Under the pieces are notes generated by a model. That model was given only the letters and a program-made list of their open reading frames with translations, made no database searches and was not told the DNA's origin. 64,000 bases of DNA, taken from positions 21,653 through 85,652 of the forward strand of contig JAVXUO010002732.1 of assembly GCA_033065855.1 (NCBI GenBank), given 5' to 3'. The stretch comes from Escallonia rubra. Lineage: Eukaryota > Streptophyta > Magnoliopsida > Escalloniales > Escalloniaceae. Numbering within the stretch: position 1 is the stretch's first letter; each line of letters begins with the position of its first letter. The translations under genes and the position numbers were made by a program. Below are positions 1 to 11,361 of the stretch, in pieces.

Positions 1-1325
1 AGCTAGCCCACGTTCCAATTTACGTGGGTAAGTCAGAAATAGAAAAATCACATACACTGTGACATGGCTCCCAGAATTACCTACACATATGATCAGTAAT
101 ATAGGCGAGACATTACCATTGAAACAAACGAGCACAAAAGGATACGACAAGGTATAATACTAATTTAACTCGTGAGAAGCACTAAAATGAACTAGTACAC
201 AAAAGGAGTTGAAATCAGAAGAATGCAAATTTCCTTTACGAAGGAACAACACAAATACCAATTTCAAACAATAGAGTAAAGCTGGAATTCATGAGAAAAT
301 AATTCATGAATCAATGTAAGTAGCGAAAGTATAATAATTGGCATTATTTTAAGAAAAACAATTGATCAAATTGGAGATCAAATGCCTTGGGAATTCAAAG
401 AAACAACAAAATTCATGGGTTCCACACAATAAATGAAAGATGATGACCAGAGAGAGTACACAAATGATAAAAGTCACTAATAACCACCCCCTGGTTTCCA
501 ATGGCATAAGCTGAACCTGTAAACCACATATTATAAGGATTAAAGCAAGAAAATTCTATGCGGCCCACCATGAAGAACATAAAGGAAGTTAAAACACAGC
601 ATGAAGGCATGAAGAAACTGGTTTATTCAAACCAAGTGCTTCCCGGCCTTATAGTTTTTGCATATACGTGGAAGGGCCGAACATTTGAATCTGAAGGAAT
701 TGATGGTCGTTAACAGAAAAATGATCACCTAATCCCAACAACATAATTTACAAACTATACAGATCAAATCGTATGAATGGGAAAATTACCATCAAACTGA
801 AATTGATTGGGTCCAATGAAAATAAGGATTAGAAAAACAATAAATCCTTACATGAACGATTGGTCCAACGCTAATTCAAATTTCAAAAGTAAAACCTTAT
901 CTTCAATTGCACAAATTGACTCCAAGCCTTGATCTTCTCAAAGTGACGATCACAATCTCAAAATCTCTCTTTCTAGAGATGCTTTGGAGGCTTTGAAATT
1001 TATTCTACTCTTAGGACTATATTATTGTACATAAGTCATTATATACCTAAAAGGGATATACTTATATTCTTTAACCAATTAGAACTTCAAAAATACCCAT
1101 TAAGTCCCTAAAGGTCTCGAACTTTATAAACGGGTCAAATTAAAGTCCAAATTTGAATTCCATCGCCTAATCCCAAAAGTATAACTCATTTTTCGAAAAG
1201 AAAAATCTGAATTGTTTCTTAGACCCAAGCACAAAGTTTTTTTTTTACATAAATGCCCTTAAAGAAAGAAGTCAAATTATTTATTTATTATTTTTTTAAG
1301 AGATTCAAAAATTCGGGATCGAACA
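1..1325 (-). mobile_element. Decayed 3' LTR of an old minus-strand Ty3/gypsy element (left end outside window)
   Basis: The boundary at 1325 is seen in the sequence: reading the minus strand, a purine-rich tract (complement of 1326-1343, seven C in a row on the plus strand) is followed by TGTTCGATCCCG, the usual start of a 3' LTR. Inside there are only short spurious reading frames and AT-rich sequence. The far end of the LTR and its target-site duplication are not visible. The LTR assignment therefore rests on the inner boundary and on the decayed pol to the right. Confidence 0.5.
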
Positions 1326-3781
1326 TCCTCCCCCCCTTAAATGAAAATTCCATCCTCGCAATTAAAATATACCTCTGAGGCACCAAAAGGGTGCTAATAA
1401 CCATGTCGCATACAATGCTTAGATTCTCAAGTAGCCTCCTCAATTTCGTGCTTCTGGCATAAAACTTTAACCAAAAAATTACACAAGTTCTTACTTTAAA
1501 TCTAACCGGAACACAAAAGCTGTGGTGAGTGACTTTTAGACTTCCTTCTCGTGCCTTTCGTCTTTCTCTTTCATCGGTTATCTCGCAAGCCATCCAATAA
1601 TGTAACACATGTTCAAACCAACGAACCGTTATACTGTAAACATATATTCTATAATACCCAAAATGTGCCTAAGTTCTCTAATTCCCAAATGTATTTATAT
1701 TGCACTCAAAAACAAAATCAGTCCATCATAGACTCAACGACGTAAAACTAATCAGATTATTCTGATGGCCTACAATATATAAAATTATAGAATGCCCCAT
1801 GGTCAAATAAGTTAAACTTTTCATCCCTGCTTCTTTCTTTTTTTTTTTTGATAAATCGTCCCCCTGTTATAGGAAGTTCATCCTAGGAATCACTGAACCT
1901 CAAACTTAAAATCATTATTTGTCAGACAAACAAATAATATAAGGTAGGGGGTATATAGTGTCAAGACCCTAAAGCTGCCTCGACTCGTTATATTAATTGG
2001 TCACATTATAAATATCAAGCACTCACCTCCCCATTTTTGTGCAAAGATTTTAGTGCACTTTCCCAAAATCTTAAGTGATGGCAGAAATTAACTCCAAGCA
2101 CAAAATGAACCTTAGTACAAAAGCCTTACCATAAACTAAGCATCCTAGAGTTAAGATCTTACTTTAGTCTAGATGATAGGGCCAAATCCTTTCAATGTTG
2201 AATATATATATATATATATATATATCAGCCTTTATCCTTTTCTTCTTCATCTTCCTTGAATTGTAAATCATATTATATACTATGGGATCAGATACCCTTA
2301 TCGTTAACATACTCAGCGAGAGGAGGAGCTTACAATCTTACATATTCTTGAACAAAACAGTTTCTCTATTAGCTAAAGTAACCAACATAGCAATATTGTC
2401 GTCACGTATTGTATTACCTAATTCATGTCGAACTTATAGATGTCACTCATGTTGGGTGCCTCAATGAATAACAAGAAGATAGTTCACTAGACGTTATAGC
2501 TTTTGACGTGACCATTTTCAAGGTTGTCTTACTTCGTTATGACTCATGAAAGAGGTAGGGCAACCAAATATTCTACACCTTCAATACCCCTGCACTCACT
2601 AACGACCAAAACAAAAACAATCTCACTCATCGATCACTGATTTGTTTGAATAACACACCTAAGAAGTTGATCTAACACAAATCTAATAGTAACCTGATAT
2701 TACAAATTGGGCCCTTAGGAAATTTCCTTGAAGCCATTATATAAAGAATAACCCGCAAATTTAATCAGAACCTTAAAAGTGTATAGCTCACTCACACCAG
2801 ATGAAACAAATACCTGACAATTTCCTCTCTTTTTTTTGTCCCTTTTGAAACGGTCATTGTCATATAAAACTCCAACACATTCAATATCATTAACTAAACC
2901 TAAATCTGATCCTTGTCATATAAAACCCCGACTCATTCAATATCATTAACCAAACCTAAATAGACATCCACACCAAGCAGATGGTAACGTTAGATTAGAA
3001 ACTTTATACCAACGAAGGCCCTCTAACAATCCGAATCATGCATCACTTTGGGTCAAGTACCCAACCAAAAGCAAATAAAATGAAAGCATTCCCCATAAAC
3101 CCAACTTCCTTCTTATATGTCTTATATGAAGGGTTTTGTCGTTTTCGAACCCAATGAACTACAAAATTACAAATTGCAATCTTAAGTAACCATCGTAACT
3201 CTAGCTTGCTGAGCATTATAAAGAAATATTTTCTTTTTGTTCTTGAGGGATGCATAACTATGTTGAGACGAAGGATCAAATCTTACTTACCATGCTCTAG
3301 AGCACACAAAATTGAGTCACTAGGATGACGACAACAGCTAAAGAAAATCGTACAACATCCTTATAATAATTGTAAACTAGCTTAAACTTTCAAATTTTGG
3401 CTATCTTTGAAAATTTTCACTAGTTGATTATGCGGAAGAGAATACGGTACACAAAATATACACATCACCATCCACATAAAAGAGTCAGACGTGCAGACTA
3501 CCATACCAAAGAATTAAGCACAACAACAATTGCCAGGAAATAAGGTATCGAGAAGCATATGAATCACACAACATTGAAAAACAACCTAAATCATTCTTTG
3601 AGGTGTCACTACATATTACGACTAGATGGTAAGGTCGACACATGTGTAGACACTAACTTGAAAATTGGGCTCACACTCCTCCCTCCCAACAAATTGAGTG
3701 TTCGTTCTAGTAAAATGAGTCAAAGGCATAACTATTCTCGAAAACTTTCAAAAGAAAAAAAAAAAAAACGCTACTAACGCA
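1326..3781 (-). pseudogene. Heavily decayed pol 3' half of the same gypsy element, with chromodomain remnant
   Basis: On the minus strand around 1430-1480 the sequence reads like the chromodomain end of a Tekay-type polyprotein: 'VKVLCQKHEIEEAT' resembles '[16 protein letters not shown]' at the end of the intact copy at 20673-25439. Around 3180-3270 a run with spaced His and Trp residues is compatible with a ruined integrase zinc-binding region; this is weak. Stops and frameshifts are everywhere between. An (AT) run at 2202-2225 lies inside. No functional gene is present. The match is by eye and could be confirmed by protein alignment. Confidence 0.45.
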
Positions 3782-4297
3782 TCAATCCAAATTAAAAAAA
3801 ATGAAACTCCGCACTTCTGCAACAGCGCTAGGTCTTTGCCTATCAGTCACGACAACAATCTTAGAGGGGTCAAAAGTTATTCGATCCTTAGACATCACAA
3901 GTTCCAGAAACATGACTTGCTCTAGCCAAAACTCGCATTTCTTAAACTTAGCATATAACTGACTACCTTTCAAGTTCTGTAGGATAATATTTAGGTGCTC
4001 AACATGCTCCTTCTTTGACTTATAGTACACTAAGATATCGTCAATGAAAAAAAAATGATTATCTGTTCCAAATATTGCTTAAACACACAATTTATGTCCT
4101 TCATAAAAACAGAGGGGGCATTAGTCAACTCGAATGACATCACTAAGAACCCATAGTGACTGTAACTAGTCCTGAACATAGCTCATGGCACATCCATTGC
4201 CATAACTTTCAACTGATGGCATCCAGAACCTAAACCTACTTCGAAGAAACTTGCTTTTTCAAGTTGGTCAAACAAATCATCAGTGCGCCGTAATGGA
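3782..4297 (-). pseudogene. Ty3/gypsy reverse transcriptase fragment, broken
   Basis: Minus-strand translation gives the ordered blocks of a Ty3 reverse transcriptase: a YPL..DDLFDQL-like block, a G-GCHQLK block (active copies have RSGYHQL), an F.TSYSHYGFLVM block, the TNAPSVFM block, then the catalytic FIDDILVY motif and KFKKCEFWLEQV. Many positions have diverged and there are stops, for example after 'AMDVP'. It ends abruptly at 4297, where the terminus of a CACTA-type transposon begins. It belongs with the chromodomain remnant and LTR to its left. It is a dead fossil. Confidence 0.8.
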
Positions 4298-4299
4298 TA

Positions 4300-4890
4300 C
4301 ACTACAAGAGAAACGGTATATGCCTACGGTACTAAAGTGTTGGCATATCTCAAAAGTACCGTAGGCATAGCCTATGCCTACGATAGTATACCGTGGGTGC
4401 TTCTTCCGATGGCATAGGCATATGCCTACGGAAGTAAAGACATAAGCTAACAGATGTTCCGTAGGGACATACATATGCCTAGTTTGGCATAAGTCCCTTA
4501 CGCCAACAGTTTTTAAAACTTTTGCCTACGGATAGACTGTATGCTTTTTCATTCCAATCCCTACGGTTTTCAAAACTTTTGCCTACGGATGTAACGTAAG
4601 CTCTTCTCCTTTTGTGTTTACGGTTTTCAAGACTTTTACCTACATACAAACCGTGGGCCTTTTTCCCTCTGTGCCTATGGTTTATGACTTTTGCCTACGG
4701 TTGCACCGTAAGCCTTTCAGACATATGCCCATGATTTTTTTGATTTTTACCTACGGAATTACCATAGCCTTTTCTATCTATGCCTACGGTTTTTAAGACT
4801 TTTGGCGACATCTATGTCGTTGCCTTTTTTCCACTTTGCCAACGGTGTTTAAACTTTTGGCAACGGATATACCGTAGGCCTTCCCTGTTT
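4300..4890. repeat. Subterminal repeats of the left CACTA element
   Basis: The motif TGCCTACGG and its complement CCGTAGGCA recur many times in both orientations, with a frequent spacer resembling TTTTCAAAACTTTTGCC. Arrays of short motifs just inside the ends are where TNPA-type proteins bind in En/Spm-like elements (family knowledge). The copies become more diverged away from the terminus. Confidence 0.75.
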
Positions 4891-5364
4891 TTCCTTGATA
4901 CATATTTATCATCACTAATTATTGCATCTAATTCATTTCACAACAGTGCACGGAATAAACATCGTCGAACCACAACAATTTTATAATCCTCAAACACCTA
5001 ATTGCATATAAAAGACATCAATCTGACCATTAATTGCAATACCAATCACAAAAGATTTCACCATCATCATCCTAAAAACGATTCTAAAAATTTTCATGTT
5101 TTACTTTGACAAATCTTAATGTCCCCGAAATAACCTAATACTAATGAAGCATATAAACCAACCACACTCGAGTACAAACCACGAACAACTCAAGGAAACT
5201 CGTCTTCATTTGCATTGTTTGCTTCTTGCTCCTCGCCATCACAACCATCATACAAAATGGGACACCAATTACTTATTATTCAAGTGGTACAAAACAAGAA
5301 TGTATATCAGGTTTTTCATAGACAAAAAAAACAACATAAGCTGAAAAATAAGAGGCAAAGAGTA

Positions 5365-5570
5365 ACATCTCATTTATCAAATAACCAATCAAATAATAAC
5401 TCGTCTCTCTACCTCTCCATGTCACCAATCAACTAACTAATCAAATAACAACTCTTTCTCTACCTATCCATGTCACCAATCAACTAACCATTCAAATAAC
5501 AAATCATCTCTCTACCTCTCCATGTCATCAATCAAATACCTCTCCATGTCACCAATCAAATATCCTCATA
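5365..5570. repeat. Short tandem repeat of about 50-60 bp
   Basis: Three to four imperfect copies of a unit containing CTCTCTACCTCTCCATGTCA followed by CCAATCAACTAAC. It lies inside the CACTA fragment between the subterminal repeats and the TNPA-like exon. No coding potential is seen. The interval 4890-5820 otherwise shows nothing recognisable. Confidence 0.6.
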
Positions 5571-5817
5571 GCAAAGAGCATCATATCACTCATCAAATAG
5601 TGCCATACCTTCGAGTATACAAATCCCATTGGCTCAATTTGTCACTGGTCCAACTCTCAAATCTAAGTTATATAAAATGTATCGCTGATTAAACTCCCAA
5701 ATTAACTCTAAAAGTCTACATTTACGAATAGATTAAAAGTTTGACACCAATGGAACTCCACCGGTGCAATTGATTAAAACCGCAGGAAGTGGATGTTACC
5801 TGAGTATTTAAAGGCCT

Positions 5818-6218
5818 TTGAACTTGACTCTGGCTTTGCATGAAATTAGCCTCGAAGTCGTCCATCATAGACTTCATTTTGTTGAACTCTTCTAATTAAG
5901 ATTTCATGCTCTTGAATACTTCTAATTCAGACTTCATCGTGTTCAGTTTGTCTAGCTGAGACTTCATTGCATCAACTTCAGCCACTTTCTCTCTCAGCAC
6001 AATGAGCTCTTCCATTAAATCTGGCCCAGGATCAGTAGTAATCCTTCGACTTCTGCCAAAGGTGTTTGTAACATTGGCCCCCAAACTCATGCAACGAACT
6101 CTGCCATGGCCATCTTTACCACAGGTCCGTGAAAGTATGTCATCGCGACCAGTAGCTAGTATGTTGGGCCCATCTGGTGACGTTGCAGCAGCATCTTGTT
6201 TCTTTTTTATTTCAGCCT
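5818..6218 (-). pseudogene. TNPA-like (Transposase_24 type) C-terminal exon of left CACTA, broken
   Basis: A splice acceptor (CTTAG on the minus strand) precedes 6218. The exon then reads an AEIKKKQD start, a TGRDDILSRTCGKDGHGRVRC block and a coiled-coil with repeated MKS/LDKLN heptads. The RDD-LSR-GK-GRVR block followed by a coil is typical of the C-terminus of the second protein of plant CACTA elements, a DNA-binding accessory to transposition. An in-frame stop interrupts the coil near 5896, after which the same frame continues as LEEFNKMKSMMDD. The upstream exons are absent, so this is a relic. Confidence 0.65.
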
Positions 6219-6220
6219 AA

Positions 6221-6736
6221 GAGACAAAAACCCGTTAGAAATTACCAATTTCACCATAAACCAAAATGGGAATCAATGACTGTTTATAACAACAAAACTT
6301 ACGATTGACTAGCTAACAATTATCTTTAAACTGAGTTCAGTTATCTAAGATCAAACTAAGCCAAACCTAGATCATATAGTAACAATAAAAGATTTAACTA
6401 CTCAGGAAATAAACAAATATCCCGTTGAGAGTTGGACCAAAATATTTATGCCAAGAATGAATGAGCTCCCTTGAGGATATGACTTAAAGGGAGCTCATTC
6501 ATTCTTGGACTAAATAGCTCGCTGAATTCAGGTAATAAATACGGAGCATCATATTAAGTTTATTTTACAAGGTTATATAGCATATGCTTTTAGTTACAAA
6601 AAAAGCAATACTAAAAGCACCGGAATATATGGTAATGCAAGAGAAAAGTACTTCACAAAATGTAAATGGCTACTGTGTAAATTATGGAAAGATGATGAGG
6701 GCAAGAGGATGAGGAGAGAATTAGGCAGCAGGCCTA
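6221..6736. other. Intergenic spacer with one strong inverted repeat
   Basis: No reading frame or transposon protein is recognisable. The only structured element is the hairpin at 6443-6516. Confidence 0.5.
6443..6516. repeat. Near-perfect hairpin: 22-bp perfect stem, 14-nt loop
   Basis: The arm 6451-6472 (starting CCAAGAATGAATGAGC) is the exact reverse complement of 6487-6508, with loop 6473-6486. After two mismatched bases on each side, six more bases pair (6443-6448 with 6511-6516). In RNA either strand would fold into a stem of about 30 bp. It is much smaller than a typical MITE and has no clear target duplication. It could be a small fold-back element, a terminator-like structure or the foldback of a small-RNA precursor; the sequence does not decide. 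Confidence 0.8.
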
Positions 6737-7760
6737 GCTCTGATACCATGTTAAAGTCTGATGTCTAATCCAAAAACACATTCAAGAGGAGTAGAAACCA
6801 TTAAGTATAAGAAGCATATCCATAACTTATTTCTAACTAACGTGGGATATAACATAACACTCCCTCACGTGAAAAGTGGGAATAGGTGAAAATAAGGTTA
6901 TAAAGCCTCGACAAGGATGAGATTCAGATTCTGGCGTAATGATGAGAATAAAGAAATAGATAGTGGGCCTAGCTCTAATACCATGTTAAAGGCTGGTGTC
7001 CAATCCAAAAGCATGCTTAAGAGGAGGACAAACCCATCAGCTATAACAAACAGATCGACGCCTTATTTCTAGCCAACATAAGCTATAACTTAACACCTGC
7101 TCCCACGTGAAATATGGGATAAGGTGATGGTGAAGAATATCAGAAGCCTCGATCCCAAGTACAAGATCAGGATAAGGTTGTTAAAGCCTGGTGCCAAGAG
7201 GAGGAAAAGTCCATCAAGTATAAAAAGCAGATCCACACCTTACTTCTAGCCGATGTGGGACACAACTTAGCACCCGCCCTTACGTGAAGCGTGGAATTAT
7301 GTGATGACCAAGAACGTCAAAAGCCTTAATGTGAATTATGACATGAGGATAAAGTTGTTAGAGCCTAGTGTCCAATCCAAAAGCATGCCCAAAAATAAGA
7401 GAAGCTCGTCAGAAATAAGAAGTAGATTCACGACTTATTTTTAGCCAATGTGGGATATAATTCAACACCCTCCCTCATGTGAAACGTGGGATCAGGTGAT
7501 GATCAAGAACATGAGAAGCCTCAATCTGAATTGCGGCATGAGGATAAGGTTAAAGAGCCTCGATGAGGATGAGATCTAAATTACGACATCAAGACGAGAA
7601 TAAAGAAAGAGGTAGTGGGTTTGGCTCTAGTACAACGTTAAAGCTGTTGTCCAAATCAAAAGTATGCTCTTTAATGCAATTATCTTCGCCTTTACCTTTT
7701 CTATCATCGTATAACATCCAAGCTCATTATTTATCTCTAGTCGACGTGAGATATAACTCG
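6737..7760 (-). mobile_element. Tandem array of a TRIM-type miniature LTR retrotransposon (about five LTR copies)
   Basis: Read on the minus strand, each unit begins TGTTATATCCCACG-like, ends TTTGGATT..GACA..CTTTAACA, and is followed in the best copy by TGGTATCAGAGC, a perfect initiator-tRNA-Met primer-binding site (complement of 6737-6748). LTR-like copies lie at about 6749-6854, 6984-7090, 7179-7266, 7356-7462 and 7635-7758. The second copy keeps a slightly altered primer site and the later ones lose it. Conserved spacers with a CACGTG-like motif and GTGGGA separate them. LTRs of about 106 bp, no coding capacity and head-to-tail repetition are characteristic of TRIM elements. Copies differ by many substitutions, so the array is not recent. 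Confidence 0.75.
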
Positions 7761-10730
7761 TTATTTTTTGATTGGACACCAGATTTTAATATCTTGTATG
7801 ATTCTTCACATGCTATCTGTCTTTCTTTATAAGAGAAACAGTAATTCGTGTTGAAATGCAAAACAAATTTAAAATTACGTGGGAGAAGGATTTTTTATGT
7901 GTCTTAACCAACCTAACGATCATTCCTAAGATGATAGAGTTCTGGGCCAGATGATAGTTCCACCCTCATTTACTCTATATGCGTTATTAGTCTAGTTTAT
8001 GCTAGTCCATTTGACCTCGAGCTTAAGGGATCAAGTGGCCCGAGATGTAACATTACTATACCGCCCTCCTAATTAAAGGACCTTGTCTATAAACCTCAAA
8101 TTAAGACAGGAAGCCATTTCTTCAGTAACCAATCTTGCCAAGTGTTGTTCTATTCCATTGTGTTATATAATTTAACAAACGCCTAGGCAGCATAATGGTT
8201 TCCCCCTTTCACCATTCTTTATTCAAAATAGCAATTGGCTGCACCAAAAGCTATGATGCCAAAGAAGTGAGTTCATAGTACACGTGGAAGTGCCACAGAA
8301 AAGTACCCGAGGTATGCTGATTGGTGGAGGCAATCGTTGTGGTTTGTGGTTCTTGTAATGTGCGTGTGGGAGAAAAAAGGCTGCGGGTGCGACTGCAGAT
8401 TGATGGTGATGGTGGTAGCTTTAGAATTAGCAGATCAATGGTGGTAGGTAAATTGGTCAGCAAATTAAGGGGGGAGAGAGAGGGGGGGGGGGGGAAGAGA
8501 GAGAGAGAGAGAAGGTGCCGTGGAGGGACGTGTGCCCTTGATAATGGTGGTGTCATGGCTGAAGATGAAGATGGATTAAAAGAGAAAGTAGTAATCTGTT
8601 AAAAATGCCCCCCAAAGTTGAGCCAAATCACACCTCGACATGTTTTTTTCCGAAAAATGGTTAGGAGGTATTAGATGCCACACTCATAAAATTTCATGGT
8701 GCGAGTTAGCTAAAATAAAGTTCGTCATGTAGGAAGCTACCACGGATAAACTCGGGGCGTTAGATGTAATTAACCCCGGGAATTCCAAACCATTATTGTA
8801 ATATTACTTGAATTCATAACTATGCTAGTGTTTGAAAGAGTTTTTATTTTCTGTTTTTTCTTCAATTTTATAAACTGAAAAAAATATTAACGTTGTGTTT
8901 TTTTTTTCTTTTTTTCCTCAGTTTGTTAAACAAGTTTGCAATTGGCCTATTTTTGAAGTTTAAGATTTTCAGTTTGGTTTTTGTTTTGAGATCCAACCAT
9001 AAGTTTCATTAGAAGCAAATTTCTATCCACATGTTTACAAAACTCATTCCCCATTTTATCATTTCCACCACTACGACCAGTTATCTCAAGCCCCAACCAC
9101 CACCACCACTAGCAAACAACCACCTTTGCCAACCCATTGCGTGCCACCCCAACCATTCCACCATAGCAACCCTACCGCCATGCCACCACATATCTGCCCC
9201 ACGGTCTCCACCCACAGATCTATCAGGCTACCGCCACAATAATCTCGTCGTCGCCATCCACAGATCTGCCTTAGTGGTGCCACCCCACTACCATTGTCAC
9301 CCATGAATCTGTCCCCGCGATCGCCAGCCCACTGCCGTCGACACTTCTATCCACCATCAGCCCTTGTAACTACCACCATCAGCCCGTTGTAACTACCACC
9401 ATCAAAACCACGTCGTATCAGCCACCGTCAACAGCCACATCAGAACAATCACAAGTTGACAGGGGGACCAAAAAGTGAGAAAACAAATTTTTGGCTAGCA
9501 TAAAAAAATTCAAAGATTCAGTTTTGCATAAAACATGATTTATTTAACCGTATAAGTTCCCTATTCATAGTCATTTATTTAACTTCGTAAGGTTCGTCAA
9601 CAACAAATTATTAATCTTGAATGAAAGAAGCTTATATGTACTTGTATGTATATAGGTGTTATTAATTATACAAGAACAACAGTGCACGCATATGATAACA
9701 TACTATAAGAATTCAAACTAACAAAAAAAGAAGTAAACTTTAATTTATTCATGTTTCTTTGTAATTTGGAGATTTGAAATTTAAAAAAATGAAGATGGAG
9801 CAAGGGAAAAACAAAGATAGAGACTATAATGGCCGGTGGCATAAAAATTTAAGAGCACAACAAAAAAAGAGTACTAATACACTAATGTTGCAATATAATG
9901 ACGTTTTCGTGAATATTTCAACGTGATTTCCCATTACTTTAAAAACTAAAAAAAAAAATCCCAGAATATAGGGTGTGGTCCACCCCCCCACCCCCCCCCC
10001 CCCCACCCCCGCGTCCGCCTTTGCCACCACACATCCGTGTTTGACAACCACCATGGATTTGGTGGTGGATTGAGTCATGGTGGTACCGAGGGGAGGGGGA
10101 ATTGAATATGGTGGTGTTGTTAGTTTGGTGGTGGTGGTCCGAGGTGTTCTCGAGAAGAAAACTAGTATGAAATTACTGAACAAAGAAAACTAGGAAATGA
10201 AAATAGTAAAATTGAAACTCAAAAACAAAAACTTTAACCAAACACAATACTCTTTTTTTAAAAAAACTGAAAACTAAAGAGGCTTTGATTTTAATTTTTT
10301 TTAAGCTAACGATTACAACGGTTTCAAACACACTCTGAGATAGTCAATTTAGGGATTGATTAATTGCTTAGTTTTTCTCAACGTTGGATAAACCAGTGCT
10401 ATAAAGTATGCATATCGTGCATCACGTCACCCGTAGGTCCGCTTAGGTAATGCTGATAGCTCATTTATCTTAGGTAGGGCAAAGACCGGTGTGTTTGCTA
10501 CGGCTCGTTTAAGTAAGTTCAAAGAGGTGTAATTGGTTACCTTTTATGCACGTAGCCCAGTGGTTTTTCTCCTTCACATAAAAGGGTTTTCATGTTAAAT
10601 CTTGGTGTCTTGTGCGGTTGACCTTCTTGTTTTGTTAATGCTTGATTTGCACCAAAATTTAACATGGTCAATAGTTACTGGAGAAAGGATGAGGATATCA
10701 TACCACTTAGGATGCGGTCAAGACTTGAAT
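7761..10730. other. Non-coding intergenic sequence with low-complexity tracts
   Basis: The translatable stretches here are driven by simple sequence. They include GA and G runs at 8470-8515, CCA/ACC-rich sequence at 9060-9450, and C runs plus GGT repeats at 9985-10140. The segment 8600-8780 ends in a terminus-like sequence (GATGTAATTAACCCC) resembling one end of a TIR element, but no partner end is visible. No host gene or transposon protein is recognised. Confidence 0.5.
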
Positions 10731-10734
10731 TAGT

Positions 10735-11022
10735 TCACCTTGGTGTGAATCCTTAGACAGCCTCTTCACAGCTATTTCTTGCCCATTTTGAAGGCTACCC
10801 TATTGATTGAACCAAACGAATACTTATTAGCAGATAAGAATCCGGGTCAGGGATGCACAATCTTGGATATGGGATTGTTCTTTCTTACCTTGTAAACAGC
10901 TCCGAATCCTCCTTGTCCAAGCTTATTTGTATCGGAGAAGTTATTTGTTGCAGCACTGATGATGCCAAATTCGTGTCGCAGGGACTCAACCGTACTGATT
11001 TCATCCACGACTTCAACTACAA
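10735..11022 (-). pseudogene. Cysteine-rich receptor-like kinase, two kinase-start exons, truncated
   Basis: On the minus strand an acceptor TTGTAG precedes about 11022. The exon reads [20 protein letters not shown], then [12 protein letters not shown], with a GTAAG donor at 10888. [10 protein letters not shown] is the glycine-rich ATP-binding loop of protein kinases, and the preceding block is typical of CRK (DUF26) receptor kinases. The next exon, about 10805-10735, carries NGQEIAVKRLSKDSHQGEL with the ATP-anchoring lysine in AVKRL, preceded by an in-frame stop. The sequence then leaves the family. The rest of the kinase domain and the extracellular and transmembrane exons are not found, so this is a gene fragment that cannot make a receptor. 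Confidence 0.8.
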
Positions 11023-11290
11023 TAAGACAAGCACAGTTGTGTTTAGCTTGTAAGATGCACTTGCTAAAACTTTCAGCGGCACTTCAGCAAACAGCTTGTT
11101 TGACATGCAGAGACAATGTCTGCAAACAGACTTCTTCGACAATAAAATTACATCCTAGACAAGGAACGTCAAGATCCTTGCCATCTTATACTCGTGCATG
11201 CATAGCTCATTTTGCTTGAAATTATAAGTCATTGTCACATGAAGTTGCCGACATTCATATATTATTGAAAACCATGTATATCATTTTATG

Positions 11291-11292
<2 letters not shown>

Positions 11293-11359
<67 letters not shown>
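11293..11359. repeat. (AT)n microsatellite
   Basis: An uninterrupted run of AT dinucleotides, more than 30 repeats. A simple repeat with no coding content. Confidence 0.95.

Positions 11360-11361
<2 letters not shown>

Larger units (their letters stand above)
4300..6220 (-). mobile_element. CACTA transposon fragment, left terminus and 3' part only
   Basis: A terminal inverted repeat CACTACAAGAGAAACGG starts at 4300, preceded by ATA as a possible 3-bp target duplication. It interrupts the reverse transcriptase of the older gypsy relic. The next 600 bp are subterminal repeats, and a minus-strand TNPA-like exon lies at 5818-6218. No matching TAGTG end with the same subterminal motif is seen to the right, so the 5' part with the main transposase gene is missing. 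Its subterminal motif (TGCCTACGG) differs from that of the CACTA at 32937, so it is another family. Confidence 0.7.

Noticed and set aside
9031..9306. Pro/His/Thr-rich frame and its antisense Gly/Val-rich frame
   Set aside because: Driven by CCA/ACC simple repeats, with no splice context or known domain.
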